From: Tubiluchus corallicola
Taxonomy: Eukaryota; Priapulida; Priapulimorpha; Priapulimorphida; Tubiluchidae
Length of the DNA: 64,000 nt
NCBI GenBank assembly: GCA_030141605.1
Contig: JAQGDQ010000059.1
Location: forward strand, 1 to 64,000
Reading direction: 5' to 3'
The position numbers were made by a program, and so were the translations under genes. Shown here in pieces: positions 49,101 to 59,635 of the stretch. The stretch's first letter is position 1. Each line of letters starts with the position of its first letter. The notes beneath the pieces are model-generated. The model was not told the DNA's origin, searched no databases, and saw only the letters and a program-made list of their open reading frames with translations.

Positions 49101-50550
49101 GTAGACTAAAAATGCTGGGTTTTCCAAAGGGCAAACACCTTGCTTCTTGCTTTTCAGGAGTCACTATGAAAACTCACAGTTAATACTTTTGTAGACTAAA
49201 AATGTTTGTGGTTGTTGGGGTTCATAATGTAGAAACATAAATTGCTGTCATTTTTTCTTTTCTGTTATTACACTTATCTAAATGGCAATGCTATAACTAT
49301 TGCTCAGAACGGTTCACTAGCACTGACGACTTACTTGAACTGAAAATTCGTAGAATTTTTAGTTTTGCAATTACACATTTTGCTTTTAGGGCTTAATATC
49401 ATTTTACCAAAATAACAAGAAACTGAAGCATGTGATTTTTAAATGCATAGAATTGCTAAACATTTTCAATGACATTCTTTAGCTCATTATTTTTCCCCAA
49501 ATTATTTTTTTTCCTTAAAAATTGAAAAGTTTTTACAAATAATTTTTATTTTTTTATTTAAATATAGTTTTATACTAATAAGTTACTTGAACCTCTGTTT
49601 GTATTTTCAGTGTTTATTTATTTATTTCTTTTTGCAAATTATAAATTATTTTTATTACATATTACAATAAGATCTCACTGAAACAAAACACAGAAAAGGG
49701 TTAGTCAATTGTATTCTCAATTATTGTAAAGCAACACCAGCAAATTATTGCTTTCTCTTTCTAGACAATGTATGATGTCATTGAGTTTAGAAATAACTTC
49801 GTATAGTGTGTCTTAAAATTTTTTTTGTTTCTTAAAAGGTTGGAATATGATGCATACCGAACGGATTTGGAATCTATGCAAGCTGGTCCAAAAACCGATC
49901 CCGCATTTGGTGTCAAATTGGATGAAATGACCAGATTATACAATTCTCATAAAGAGAAATTTGATCGATTACGGGCAGATGTGGATGTCAAGTTACGGTT
50001 TCTCGAAGAAAATAAGGTATGTGCTTCCATAGAGCCTTGAGTTTGATTTGCACAGTCGTAAAGGGTGTCCCAAAAAGTTGTGAGTGCACATCTGTTTTTT
50101 GAATATGTCGCTTCAATAAACTCATACAATACCACTTTACCACTTCAGGATGCCATTCATTAAAACACATAAATAAAAAAATATACATAAAGAAAGTTCA
50201 GCTTAATAATAAACTTAATCAGATTCAATACACAAGTTAAAAAATATCTGGAATATAATGCCTCTCAAAATAAAATTATCAACATGCTTTGAGCAATTTA
50301 AAATACAAAAAAATGTGTATCTGAAAACTTTCTCAGGTGCTAGTTTATTGAACTAATCAGGTACTGTTGGTTATTGTCTTTTTTGCAGGTCAAAGTCATG
50401 CACAAACAACTGCTGCTGTTTCACAAGGCCATTTCTGCTTACTTTGCTGGGAATGCACAAGGTCTGGAACAGACTATTCAACAGTTTAGTATAAAGCTGA
50501 AAATGCCAAACTCCAGTCCGCCTTCCTGGTTAGAAGATGGTAAGGAATGA
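42937..50550 (+). CDS. ARFIP: Arfaptin (Arf/Rac/Arl1-binding AH-BAR protein), six coding exons
   Basis: Arfaptins are Golgi-associated BAR proteins that bind GTP-loaded Arl1, Arf1 and Rac1 and shape trans-Golgi membranes. Exons: 42923-43168 (ATG at 42937), 46421-46573, 47148-47309, 48439-48625, 49839-50016 and 50389-50550. All junctions are GT-AG and frame-consistent, giving 357 residues (from memory, human ARFIP1 is about 373 and ARFIP2 341). Residues 1-100 are a low-complexity N-terminus. [18 protein letters not shown] (about 105-122) corresponds to the PI4P-binding amphipathic helix and the start of the AH domain. The BAR core continues to about 345 with [42 protein letters not shown] and AISAYFAGN, and the protein ends PSWLEDGKE. 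The start is supported by MAQQ, similar to human ARFIP1 MAQE. An untranslated upstream exon is likely. Introns hold MITEs and tandem duplications. Whether it is ARFIP1 or ARFIP2 cannot be decided; it may be the single invertebrate gene. Confidence 0.96.
43660..43810 (+). repeat. Purine-rich (GA/GGA) tract in ARFIP intron 1
   Basis: A 150-bp stretch almost free of pyrimidines on the plus strand, built of GAGAG, GAAAG and GGGAG units. Such homopurine tracts can form triplex DNA. Confidence 0.7.
45297..45494 (+). repeat. Recent 100-bp tandem duplication in ARFIP intron 1
   Basis: Two adjacent copies (45297-45396 and 45397-45494) starting ATAGTTTTAACTTTTAATTG, differing at about three bases and one deletion. 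In the second copy GCTGTTTG has become GCAGCTTG, which makes an acceptor-like TTTTTTGCAG. Confidence 0.95.
45530..46097. mobile_element. hAT-like MITE, about 568 bp
   Basis: Terminal inverted repeats TAGGGTTGCC (left) and GGCCAACCCTA (right), flanked by an imperfect 8-bp target duplication (TATGTGCC / TTTGTGTC, 6 of 8). The interior is AT-rich and non-coding; an open frame at 45496-45813 is a shadow. Sits in ARFIP intron 1. Confidence 0.65.
46421..46573 (+). CDS. ARFIP: ARFIP coding exon 2
   Basis: Acceptor TTATTTTCAG; encodes [11 protein letters not shown] through RQILSEKL; donor CTAG then GTATTT; phase 1 in and out. Confidence 0.95.
47148..47309 (+). CDS. ARFIP: ARFIP coding exon 3
   Basis: Acceptor TTACTTATAG; encodes [18 protein letters not shown] onward; donor ACAG then GTTAGT. 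Confidence 0.95.
47767..48114. mobile_element. hAT-like MITE, about 348 bp
   Basis: The left end CAGTGGCGGCTCATG and the right end TACGAGTTGCCATTG are inverted repeats of each other with a few mismatches, flanked by an imperfect 8-bp duplication (TCTAGAAT / TCTTGAAA). The CAGTGGCGGCTC terminus is typical of a widespread hAT group. Inserted in ARFIP intron 3; a truncated copy is at 30975-31095. Confidence 0.75.
48439..48625 (+). CDS. ARFIP: ARFIP coding exon 4
   Basis: Acceptor TTATTGACAG; encodes [17 protein letters not shown] through QYETA; donor GCAAG then GTTAGT; ends in phase 2. Confidence 0.96.
49034..49205 (+). repeat. Diverged tandem duplication, about 85-90 bp unit, in ARFIP intron 4
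   Basis: Two copies share GGTTTTCCA, GGGCA, TTGCTTTTCAG and CAGTTAATACTTTTGTAGAC followed by TAAAAATG, with small insertions in the second copy. Confidence 0.9.
49839..50016 (+). CDS. ARFIP: ARFIP coding exon 5
   Basis: Acceptor TTCTTAAAAG; encodes [14 protein letters not shown] through FLEENK; donor AATAAG then GTATGT; ends in phase 0. Confidence 0.96.
50389..50550 (+). CDS. ARFIP: ARFIP coding exon 6 (terminal)
   Basis: Acceptor CTTTTTTGCAG; encodes [16 protein letters not shown] through PSWLEDGKE and TGA. The sequence GATG then GTAAGG at 50539/50540 also fits a donor, so an alternative downstream terminal exon is possible. Confidence 0.93.
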   Translation, partial: VKVMHKQLLLFHKAISAYFAGNAQGLEQTIQQFSIKLKMPNSSPPSWLEDGKE

Positions 50551-53034
50551 TCGAGGCCCTTAATGCCTGCTATCTCTTGGCTTGCATGTAGACAGTAAGT
50601 CAGTGACTGCAAGCTTACTTAGAAATTCTGTTTAGCTGCTTTTTTAAAAATCTGACTACGATTTGTACTTTTTTCATAGAGTTTCATTTCTGCCAATGTA
50701 CATGGAGATATGTGTTAACGAAAAAAGGTTATTTGGTTGAGAATAACACCAGTAAGGTAGTTACTAGATTACTAAAACTGCTGCTAGGGGCAATGTTCAA
50801 AATCTTGAAAAATAAATACTTAAATAGTATTTATTTATTCAGTTGGGGTAAATAAGATGCATTTAGTTTTAGATAAATGCTGGCCTTAAAGGGTTAGCCA
50901 TATAGTTTATATTATATGAAATGGATAACAAATGATTAGCTAAGAAGCATTGATTACAACTTTTATGCTAAGTGTACATTGAGTACTGATGACAACTTCT
51001 CGCATCAGTAATATAATGTATGTATAACATCAGTTGAGAAAATGTGTGTAGGATTGATTTTCTTAACTTGATATGACAGATTTGGTTTTTTGTTTCAAGA
51101 TTTTTTCATACCATCTTATGTGCCATAAAGCCTTGAGTGGCATTATTTTTGAAAGTCTGAAATTTTCTTACTGAAATAAAACAGTAATTTAAAAACAAGT
51201 ATTTGTGCTCTTTGTCCTTTTGCTACTGTATTTTCATCATACATCGTGCTAAAATGCTGGCCTTGTTAATCCTAAATAAATAATGTAGAATGTTATATCG
51301 ATGTATATATTTAACCGAGTGAGATGTGTTTAACATTCCGTACTATAATCTCAACAAATATTTATTATTGTAATGTTGGCCTGGGAGCGTCACTATACAA
51401 AATACAGCTAGTAACTAAAGCTTTCTCAAGCTTTGGTTTCATAGTATTACTGTTACTTTTTTATTTGTTGGCTTATTATTACTATATGTATTTAACTGGA
51501 AGTTTAGGTAGTAGGTTGTTTTTTTAAGAAAAGCATTTGTTGGGTAGCATATATATAATTATTATTCTGTTGTGTTTGAGAATATATAAGCTAGGGTTGC
51601 TTTGGATAAAAGAATGTTTGAAATTGTAAGATATTAATGTTGTTAATGTGAATACATATAGTTTCAATAGAAGTTAAATACGTGGTTAATTATTGCAGCA
51701 TTTTATATTAGTGTGGTAAACCCTTATGGTTTTATTACTCTGTCTAAATACTCTGAAATGTCTGTGCATCTCATTAGATTTTGCCTGTGGCTGGACTTTC
51801 TAATTTATTACCTAGTAATTTAGTGAATGGCAATTGTCTGATTATGCTAAATTAAACTAAATGTCTGCATAAAATTCAAAATAATATAAAGGAACGTTTA
51901 GTTTCAGAAAAAATCAAAAGGTAAAATCAGAGCACACTTTGTGCATTTGTGCACGAATGATAAATTTAGAGTTCTGCAGTAGATATTACCATAGAATTGG
52001 TTTCTGCTTAAAAACATTCTTTTCTGTATTCACTTAGTAGAATATATGACTATAATTATGTGGTCGACAATGAGTGGTTCTCATTATACAGGCTTATGTA
52101 TTTGAAAAATGAGAGCTGTGATAAACTGGCTTGACATTTGGATACAAAAGTGAATAAAAACTACCATGCAGCTCAAAGCTCTGCTTGTGCTTTTAGCGAA
52201 TTTGATTTTTTTTCTTTTAATATCTTTTACTCATCCAATATATGTTACACATATTAATGTATTTGTGTTGATATGAGTGTACTTACAGTGCAAACATTCC
52301 GAACTTGTGCATTACAAGAAATGGTTTATTCGTAATTTCACTATGGATAAAATTTTGGATATTAAACTGACTTTGAATTTAATCACATTCATTCACTGTG
52401 TTATTCTGCAGCATCAAATGTTCTGATTATGCCTGGTGAGTTTGTGAGATGTGAATTAATTTAGGCCCCAATATATACTGCCTAATGTATTATTATAGTA
52501 AGCAACAAATATTCTAAGGCACATGCATCTACACTTAACATCGAATTTGTATTCTTTGTATTTACTTGTGTGACTTGTTCCAGCACAGCACAAACTAGCT
52601 GAATTACAACTGCTTTGTAATTGCATACATGCTACTTTTTAATTAATGTTCCACTTACAACTGGTTTATTCCCAATTTGTCTGAGAATAATAAATAATTG
52701 GTTTGAAGTTTTTTATTTCCTATGATAATCATGCGTGCATCTGGCTTGACAACAATCTACATTCCAGTCCGGGCCATTTTGCCATGCTTAAAGCATCCAA
52801 TACCGTAAAATCACAATCTGAAAAAATGTCTCAAATGAAAAACATTTTAAGTAACAATGTTATAATTTACACAGAAGTACTATATAGGAACAACAAATTT
52901 TATATAGACGATCATTGGTCAACAATTGGCGATGATAAAATTCCTATTACATTGGTTGTGGATTGTCTTCTTTTGACTTTCTCGTTGAATTTAGAATGAC
53001 TAAAAGAGTACTAAACATCACTCAACCTTGTTTG
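50551..53034. other. ARFIP 3' UTR and convergent intergenic region
   Basis: Downstream of the ARFIP stop, AATAAA hexamers occur near 50810 and 51175 and may serve as poly(A) signals. A 98-codon plus frame (52703-52999) just before TIMM8 has no family motif. ARFIP and TIMM8 are convergent. Confidence 0.5.
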
Positions 53035-53295
53035 CTATTGTAATTCACTAGCTACAGATGGTCCTACTTTTTCTAAGCGCTTCACTATATGATGACTAGT
53101 GTCTATAAAACGCTCGACACAATTACGCAGACAAGTCTCTGTTCTAGAATCAAGTTTATTTCCTGGCTTATCGGGCATGCACAAATCCCAGCATTGGTCT
53201 GTCAGCTCGTGGACAAGATGCTGGAATCGTTGCTTTTGTGTTTCACCCTCAATGAAGCGTGCCATTTGTGGGTCGATTTTTTCTTCACCAGCCAT
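53035..53295 (-). CDS. TIMM8: Mitochondrial import inner membrane translocase subunit Tim8
   Basis: An intermembrane-space chaperone that partners Tim13 in a hexamer escorting hydrophobic precursors such as Tim23 to the inner membrane. 86 residues in a single exon. Twin CX3C motifs are C35-WDL-C39 and C55-LRN-C59, separated by 15 residues. The signature [18 protein letters not shown] matches the Tim8 family (DKPGxKLDSRTExC), which separates it from Tim9, 10 and 13. The first ATG is fixed by an in-frame TGA nine bases upstream. As is usual for the family there is no cleavable presequence; import relies on the cysteine motifs and Mia40. A CTGTAG acceptor-like sequence 12 bp upstream suggests a non-coding first exon. 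It lies tail-to-tail with arfaptin. Confidence 0.96.
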   Translation of the reverse strand: MAGEEKIDPQMARFIEGETQKQRFQHLVHELTDQCWDLCMPDKPGNKLDSRTETCLRNCVERFIDTSHHIVKRLEKVGPSVASELQ

Positions 53296-53904
53296 TCTTT
53301 CTCAGGTCTACAGGTTTGCAGAAGTCTTACTGATATTCCTGCAAAAAAATCGAATGTGAATGTGTAATTCTGGGCAAACGATCTTTAACAATCTACAATT
53401 GAAGCATTAAATTTTTTGAAACCATTGAGTTTTCCTGGAATAAAATTTTGAAATTTATGCACTATTTATTTCTCTTTAACCGCCGTTTACAAATTTTTCT
53501 CTTAAAAATGTGTTAGACGTGCAAGCTACAGTTACAAAGCTTACGGGGTGAGTAAATCTGGGTTGGATAATACCAATGTGGTGACTTCTGGTCAATGAGT
53601 CAAGAACAGTCAGATTTGCAGTTCAACAATTACAGCACAAGTTTTGTATTCTCAGTAAGACAAATTCATATGGGCTGAAATAGGTCAAGCAATGACCATA
53701 CTTCTGTGAAAAGTCTAGACGAGACAAATTGAATGGTACAGGTTGACACTGGTTGTGGTTGGGTGATTGAAACTGAGCAGGTCTGACTTCATCGAAATGC
53801 AGTTTCTAGTTGGGTAATTCAATGAAGGCAATTTAGACTCATACTCCTGACTCACAGGTCTTAGGACCAAAAGTGACAAGTTATGATCTCATTGAAATAA
53901 AATA

Positions 53905-53976
53905 CAGTCAAACCTCAATGTACCACCAAACTCATTTGTAGTGGCAAAATGCCAAAGAAAGCTGCATTCAAATGTA
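53905..53976. mobile_element. Left end of a Tigger/pogo-like element, interrupted
   Basis: CAGTCAAACCTCAATGTACC after a TA dinucleotide matches the pogo-type terminus seen at 55184 and 55947. It is cut 72 bp later by the element at 53977. No separate right end was identified. Confidence 0.5.
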
Positions 53977-54977
53977 CAGTAGTCACCACTTAATAGGCTC
54001 ACAGTTAATAGACTCGATCGCTTAATTGACTCAAAAACGCCTGGAACGGGCCGCTTCTATTCAAATATACATAAAAACTATCGGTAATTGACTCAAATAA
54101 CTTCGCTTAATTGACTCAATATTTTTCCTTCACGTACTTAAAATAAGACATTTGTATGTGCCCAAACAGCCTTTGCTACTTTTATGTCATCTTTACTTCC
54201 CTTTTGTGCATTATATAAGTAGAAACAATCATGTTAAGTACTATTTTGTTTGTAAACAGGTACATTTATCAGGAGGTAATACTCTAGCGTAGCGGTTTTG
54301 CATTGAATCTGTTACCCGCTCGCCCAGAATACTCTCGGCAGAAATTTGAAAAAACGATCTGAAACTGAGCAGTCAGCAAGCCAAAATGAGAATCTAGCAT
54401 CTAAGAGGCGACGCACAGGAAAAGACTGTGAAGTCTTTTAACTACGTTAGAAGTGTGGTTTACAAACACAAGAGAAAAAATGCTTGAGTGAACGCTCCTT
54501 TAATGCAACAGAAAGCAGAAGATTTGGCAAAAAAATGCTCAAGCACGCCAAGCGCTAAATGTTTTACGAGAATACCTGCACCACACAGCAACAGATTTCA
54601 ACGTCTTTATAATTACGAAAACTTCGTGAGCCAACTTCTTCGCGAGAAAATGAAGCTGCCAACTTTCAAGGAATTTTTGTAATTTTTGCAAATAAACAGA
54701 TTTGTGTGATTTAGAAAAGTATACTTTTTAAATTATTGTTAATTCACTTATATAAATTAATATTTTAAAATATTTTTTTTCTAACTTTTAACTGCACAAA
54801 GGAATTTAGGTATTACTTCGTTTCTAAAATTGATTAAAAGCCTTTGCAGTGCATAGTAAACTGATGACTCATACTTCTATAGCAGTAATACTACACCCAT
54901 CAGTTAATAGGTTCAATCGGTTAATTTGGTCAAAACACGTCGGGTCCCAAAGTGAGTCTATTAAGCGGTGACTACTG
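53977..54977 (+). mobile_element. Tigger/pogo-like DNA transposon remnant, about 1 kb
   Basis: Terminal inverted repeats CAGTAGTCACC(A/G)CTTAATAG with TA target sites on both sides (53975-53976 and 54978-54979). Inside, about 54400-54682 in two frames, is a piece of the CENP-B-like DNA-binding part of a Tigger transposase (NAPLMQQKAEDLAKK and FQRLYNYENF). The DDE catalytic domain is absent and a frame break follows, so it is non-autonomous. Confidence 0.75.
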
Positions 54978-55183
54978 TATATAAAATGACCTGTGATGCC
55001 ACTTCCCATTCCCCACCAGCCGACAGGCAAATTAATTTATGTCTAATGGATAAATACCGCCAGCCATCTCAACTAGCACTGGCGGCTTCTCGATATAATG
55101 CCAGCTATACGAAACTGCTACATGCTCCACTGAGTTGCTAACACTGACCAGACGCCACATGTTGTATAACATAATGCATGTTA

Positions 55184-55947
55184 CAGTCGAACCTCGTTCT
55201 ACAACCGCCCCCATAATGGCCAGCCTCGCCATAACGCCAACTTTTGCCCTGTCCCTGTTTTATAATATATTAATTATAGGGAATACCGCCATCTGCCAAT
55301 GTAACTGCTGTGCCAAAAATCTATTGTACATAATAAATTTATCCCATTATACTGCCAGCCAAGATAAAGTACAATGAACTCTGAACAGAAAAACAATTAT
55401 GGTGTTTAAATTAAGGTTTAGGTCTTCTTGCAGATGACTGTACGAAAGTGAATGTTGAGGCTTTGAACAAGGAACATGCATTTTAAGAGTGCAAGAGTTG
55501 CTAAGTTTCAGTACTGAACTGATGTGAATTTAATGTCAAGTTATATGCGGTGGCTATTTATAGTCTTAACTGTCTGGACAGTAATGTTACATTGGGAGCA
55601 TGGGTGGGTCGCCAGGCTGCATATTTCTCTTACCAACAGTAAGCTACTATACCAGTATTTCTCAAGATTGCTTCTCCATGTTGTATTATGCAAAAATTTT
55701 ACAATGTACCAGCGTTGAACTACACCTGCATTGGTAATGCAGCAGAAATATACAGCATATAACACGTATTCTTGTAGGTATAATAACATTATACTAGTTA
55801 TCCCGTATTAAAATTAACTAGGAAACAAAATTGAGGCTACACAGCAGAATGGCTTTGATATTTAATGAACCTCGTCTTACCGCCAACCCTGCTACAGCGC
55901 ATTATTCAGTGTTGTCCCAGACCTGGCGTTATAACGAGGTTTGACTG
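55184..55947. mobile_element. Second Tigger/pogo-like element, about 764 bp, non-autonomous
   Basis: CAGTCGAACCTCGTTCTA at the left and the inverse of CAGTCAAACCTCGTTATA at the right, each next to TA. CCGCC and GCCAGC motifs near both ends are typical of this group. No transposase coding sequence seen. Confidence 0.75.
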
Positions 55948-57500
55948 TATCATGTTTTGAATGTTTGCAATCTGTACCGTACATTGTACAATCACAATAA
56001 TATATTATTGTCAAGGTGCCACGCAATCACAATGGCAACTGACAAAAAAAACATGTGACTTGTTTTCTAAGACTTATCGAAGCAAATCCCAAAAGAAATT
56101 TGCAGTTATGACTTAATATGTTTTTTACATATAAATGTTTAGTGGAGTACATGCTATTATATAATTGAGTAGAAGACATGTATATAATATAAACAAAAAG
56201 TTTTTAATAAAGATGATTGATTTTGAGTGAGTCATTACTTCACAAACAATTATTTTAATAATTTTCTTTTAATTCACTGATTACCTTTAGAGTGAATAAT
56301 TCTAACCTGTGTATGCTTATTTGGAAGTTTTGCAATTCAACTAGGGCAAAATTTAACACATGTCAGAAACAACTTTACAATGCAGATTATTTTTATGACA
56401 TAAAATTTTGTTTAAACTTTTTGCTGACAGAAGTATAACACAGAGCCTAACACAGTACATTATGTTCTCTTATTTTAGTCATTAGGGTCACTGAACTTTG
56501 CCACTAGATTGTATTATTATATTTATAGATTTTATGTTAGGTTTTGTGATCAGGAGGTAGTGCTATAATAATTGTGTGTTTATCAGTTAAGCATTATGGA
56601 CTTTTAGTCTTTACGCTATTATGTACGTTAAAAAATTAAAAACACTGTGTAATATTATAAGCCTAAACTATTATTATTATACCAAATAACTGCTATAACT
56701 TACTATGAATTATAACGAAATCAAAATTTAACTGAAAATTCCGAAATTTAAAAACATAGACGTCAAGCCACAGTGATGCAGTCGCAACTACGTTAATTAC
56801 CTTAACTTATAATCAACGAATAATTTTAAACTAAATATCCAAGCTAATGTCACTTTAAAGACTTAAAGTCACTAATGCAAAGCAACGAAGTCTCAAACGA
56901 TGGCTCCTGTGTATAAATACGCTTGGCAATTTGCAGACTGCTCCTTGGCTGATATATGTACATAGAAAACAACATGATAGTAATTATTTATCTTATCTAC
57001 GGATAAGTAACTCTGCCTGGAACCGATTAATGATCACTAATCAAATTAATAAATTTTCAAGTTTTTCTGACAAGACTTTACAGGAGCAGCGTTCAAATTT
57101 TTTATTGAGAAATGAACGTGAGAAGTGCTCTGATAAATCTAACTAATTTATTGCTTATTTGGACAATAATTGTTGGTGATCCTGATAGTTTGTCATGAAA
57201 GTAAGTGACAATAGAGCTTTTCCCATAATAGAAACATTACAATGTGTGAAAGCCTCTCGTGATATCAATGAAAAAATGAAATTCTTGAGTGGGACATACT
57301 CTTTTCTAATTATTTTTTCCCAGACGACGACCTAAACGCTTGAATTTCTTGCACCAGAGTATATACCGCTTCCTGTGCAGAGCCTTGTCTTCTATCGGGA
57401 AAGCCCAATGGTTCTGCGCATAATTATTTTCCCAACACTTTCAATCTTAATTTATCTAATTAACAGAATGCATTTTAGAACACATTACAAAAATAATCTG
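55948..57500. other. Intergenic, nothing recognised
   Basis: AT-rich DNA with no open frame of recognisable origin and no further transposon ends seen. Confidence 0.5.
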
Positions 57501-57502
57501 AA

Positions 57503-57753
<251 letters not shown>

Positions 57754-58189
57754 GTGGGCTGTGGGCTCTGGGTCACACAGAATTTTTGATAGTATTATTA
57801 GCAAAAATTTGCTATTACAATAATTTACTGATGACTAGATAAGTAAACGTTATGTAGGATGCTTGCATACTATACGTTATTTACATAGATTTCTTGAGAG
57901 GCTTAGCTAGTTATATATTTGTTTATAGATTGAAGTTGTTTTGTAAAAATATATTTTTTTATATTAGTATCATAACTAAAGAAACTGTTGCCGTATGCAA
58001 AGTTGGTGGGGAAGAGCAAGTCAGCTATACGAAAAAGTGTTGCTTCAGAAACATAAAGACACAATTTATCAGAACTTAAGTAATTTATCGTGTGGTACAT
58101 GGCATAAAGGATAGAAGCATGGAGATCACTTGTTTGTGTAACAGTAATAACAAGTGCATTACGTTGCACAAATGAAATAACTATAGGTG

Positions 58190-59160
58190 AATCAGTCTAA
58201 GAGAGCACACCTTTTAGTCCAATTCTTTGTAATCTATTGATGAACAAAGTTATAAATATAGCTACATATCCAAATACTATGCTTGGTCCAAATCTAGAAA
58301 TTGGAACACTTCTATGAAATTATGTTGACGACATTTTGGATATTGGATCTAGTGAAACAATAAAAAGTGTAGTGGAGAATTTTAGGGAAACTAAGGAGCA
58401 AAAACTGGTAAGATTTAACATTAAAAAACTAAGCACATGAAAATAAAGATGATAAAAACGAAAACAATAGTTGAAATAAAAGAATCTGTTGAACATGATG
58501 TAATTAGTAAGGCAGGAACATACAAGTATCTTGGTGACTGGATTACAACTAAAAACAGATATGACATCATGTTTAAAGAAAAAAGCTAGAATGAAAGTAA
58601 TGATAATAAACATAAATAATATTGGATCAGAATCTAAAATATGCTATAAATCAACTGAAGCTAGGTTATTAATGTATGAGACAACAGTGGTACCTGCATT
58701 GCTATACAACAGTGAAACGTTGACAAATCTAACAAATGCAGAGTAAAAACGGTTAGACAGTATTCAGTTTAATGCTTTAACAAAATTGCTGTGTCAGAAA
58801 AAAGAACCCCTTTCTGGCATATTTTAGCTCAAGTAAACTGCTGACCAATTAAAAATAGAGATGAGTACAAAAGGTTCATGTTTTATCATCATGTAGTGAA
58901 TTCTGATGATGATAGAATTGGTAAACAACAAAAAATAGATTGTTCCAACAATATCGGTGTGATGAGGTTGTAAAAATTGCTAATTAAGAAATAAACAGTA
59001 ATAATATGGATTGAACAAGTAAATAAAAGCAAGAAATCTGAATGGAAAAAGATGGTTAAAAATGAACCAGCCAAAAATGTAGCAGAGCAGTTCAGAGCAA
59101 AATGCAATAAAATGACCAAATTGTGATTTCTCAAACATAATGAATTTAACAAGCAAAATT
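58190..59160 (+). mobile_element. LINE reverse transcriptase fragment of a second type, decayed
   Basis: Plus strand: PFSPILCNLLMNKVINIA, a stop, then NYVDDILDIG (58318-58347) is an RT palm with an intact YVDD box. Downstream TYKYLGDWITTKN, RLLMYETTVVPALLYNSETL and RLDSIQFNALTKLL are the thumb and connection segments. The motifs differ from the CR1/Jockey-type fragments elsewhere in the window. Multiple stops and frame changes; directly upstream of CHM. Confidence 0.75.
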
Positions 59161-59586
59161 ACATTTCTGAATTAGGTTTGAATACGATAAAGCGGCCGCG
59201 TGTTTCACTTTGCCTGCCTTTTCATGACGCTGGTGTGTCTGGTGATGTTGCACTTTATTAAACCCTGTCTACTTTCAAATTTTGGCATGATCTACACGAA
59301 ATGACTCTGGAAGTCATTAGAAGAATTATTGAATGTACTACGGCCATTATGTAATTTAGAATGAATGCGGAGTTCTGATATGAAGTTATACACAAGTGTA
59401 TATAGATCCTGCAGTCGTTGCTAGGGTGATTGCTTGCTGAATTGCAACGCGGATCAGATTGAACCACTACACGTATGAGAAAAAAGAGAGGACGAATGAA
59501 CTTTAAGCAGTACGTAGCAAAAGCAGGAATCGCGGTGTTTAGCAGTGCGCTTCTAACAGTCGTGATTTCTTGCTGATTAAAACAAA

Positions 59587-59635
59587 ATGGGCGACGAATT
59601 ACCGTCAGAATTTGATTGCATCGTCGTCGGAACAG
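59587..59635 (+). CDS. CHM: CHM exon 1
   Basis: ATG in AAAACAAAATGG context; donor GGAACAG then GTGTGT. Confidence 0.92.

Noticed and set aside
52703-52999. 98-codon plus-strand frame between arfaptin and TIMM8
   Set aside because: No recognisable domain and composition like intergenic DNA.
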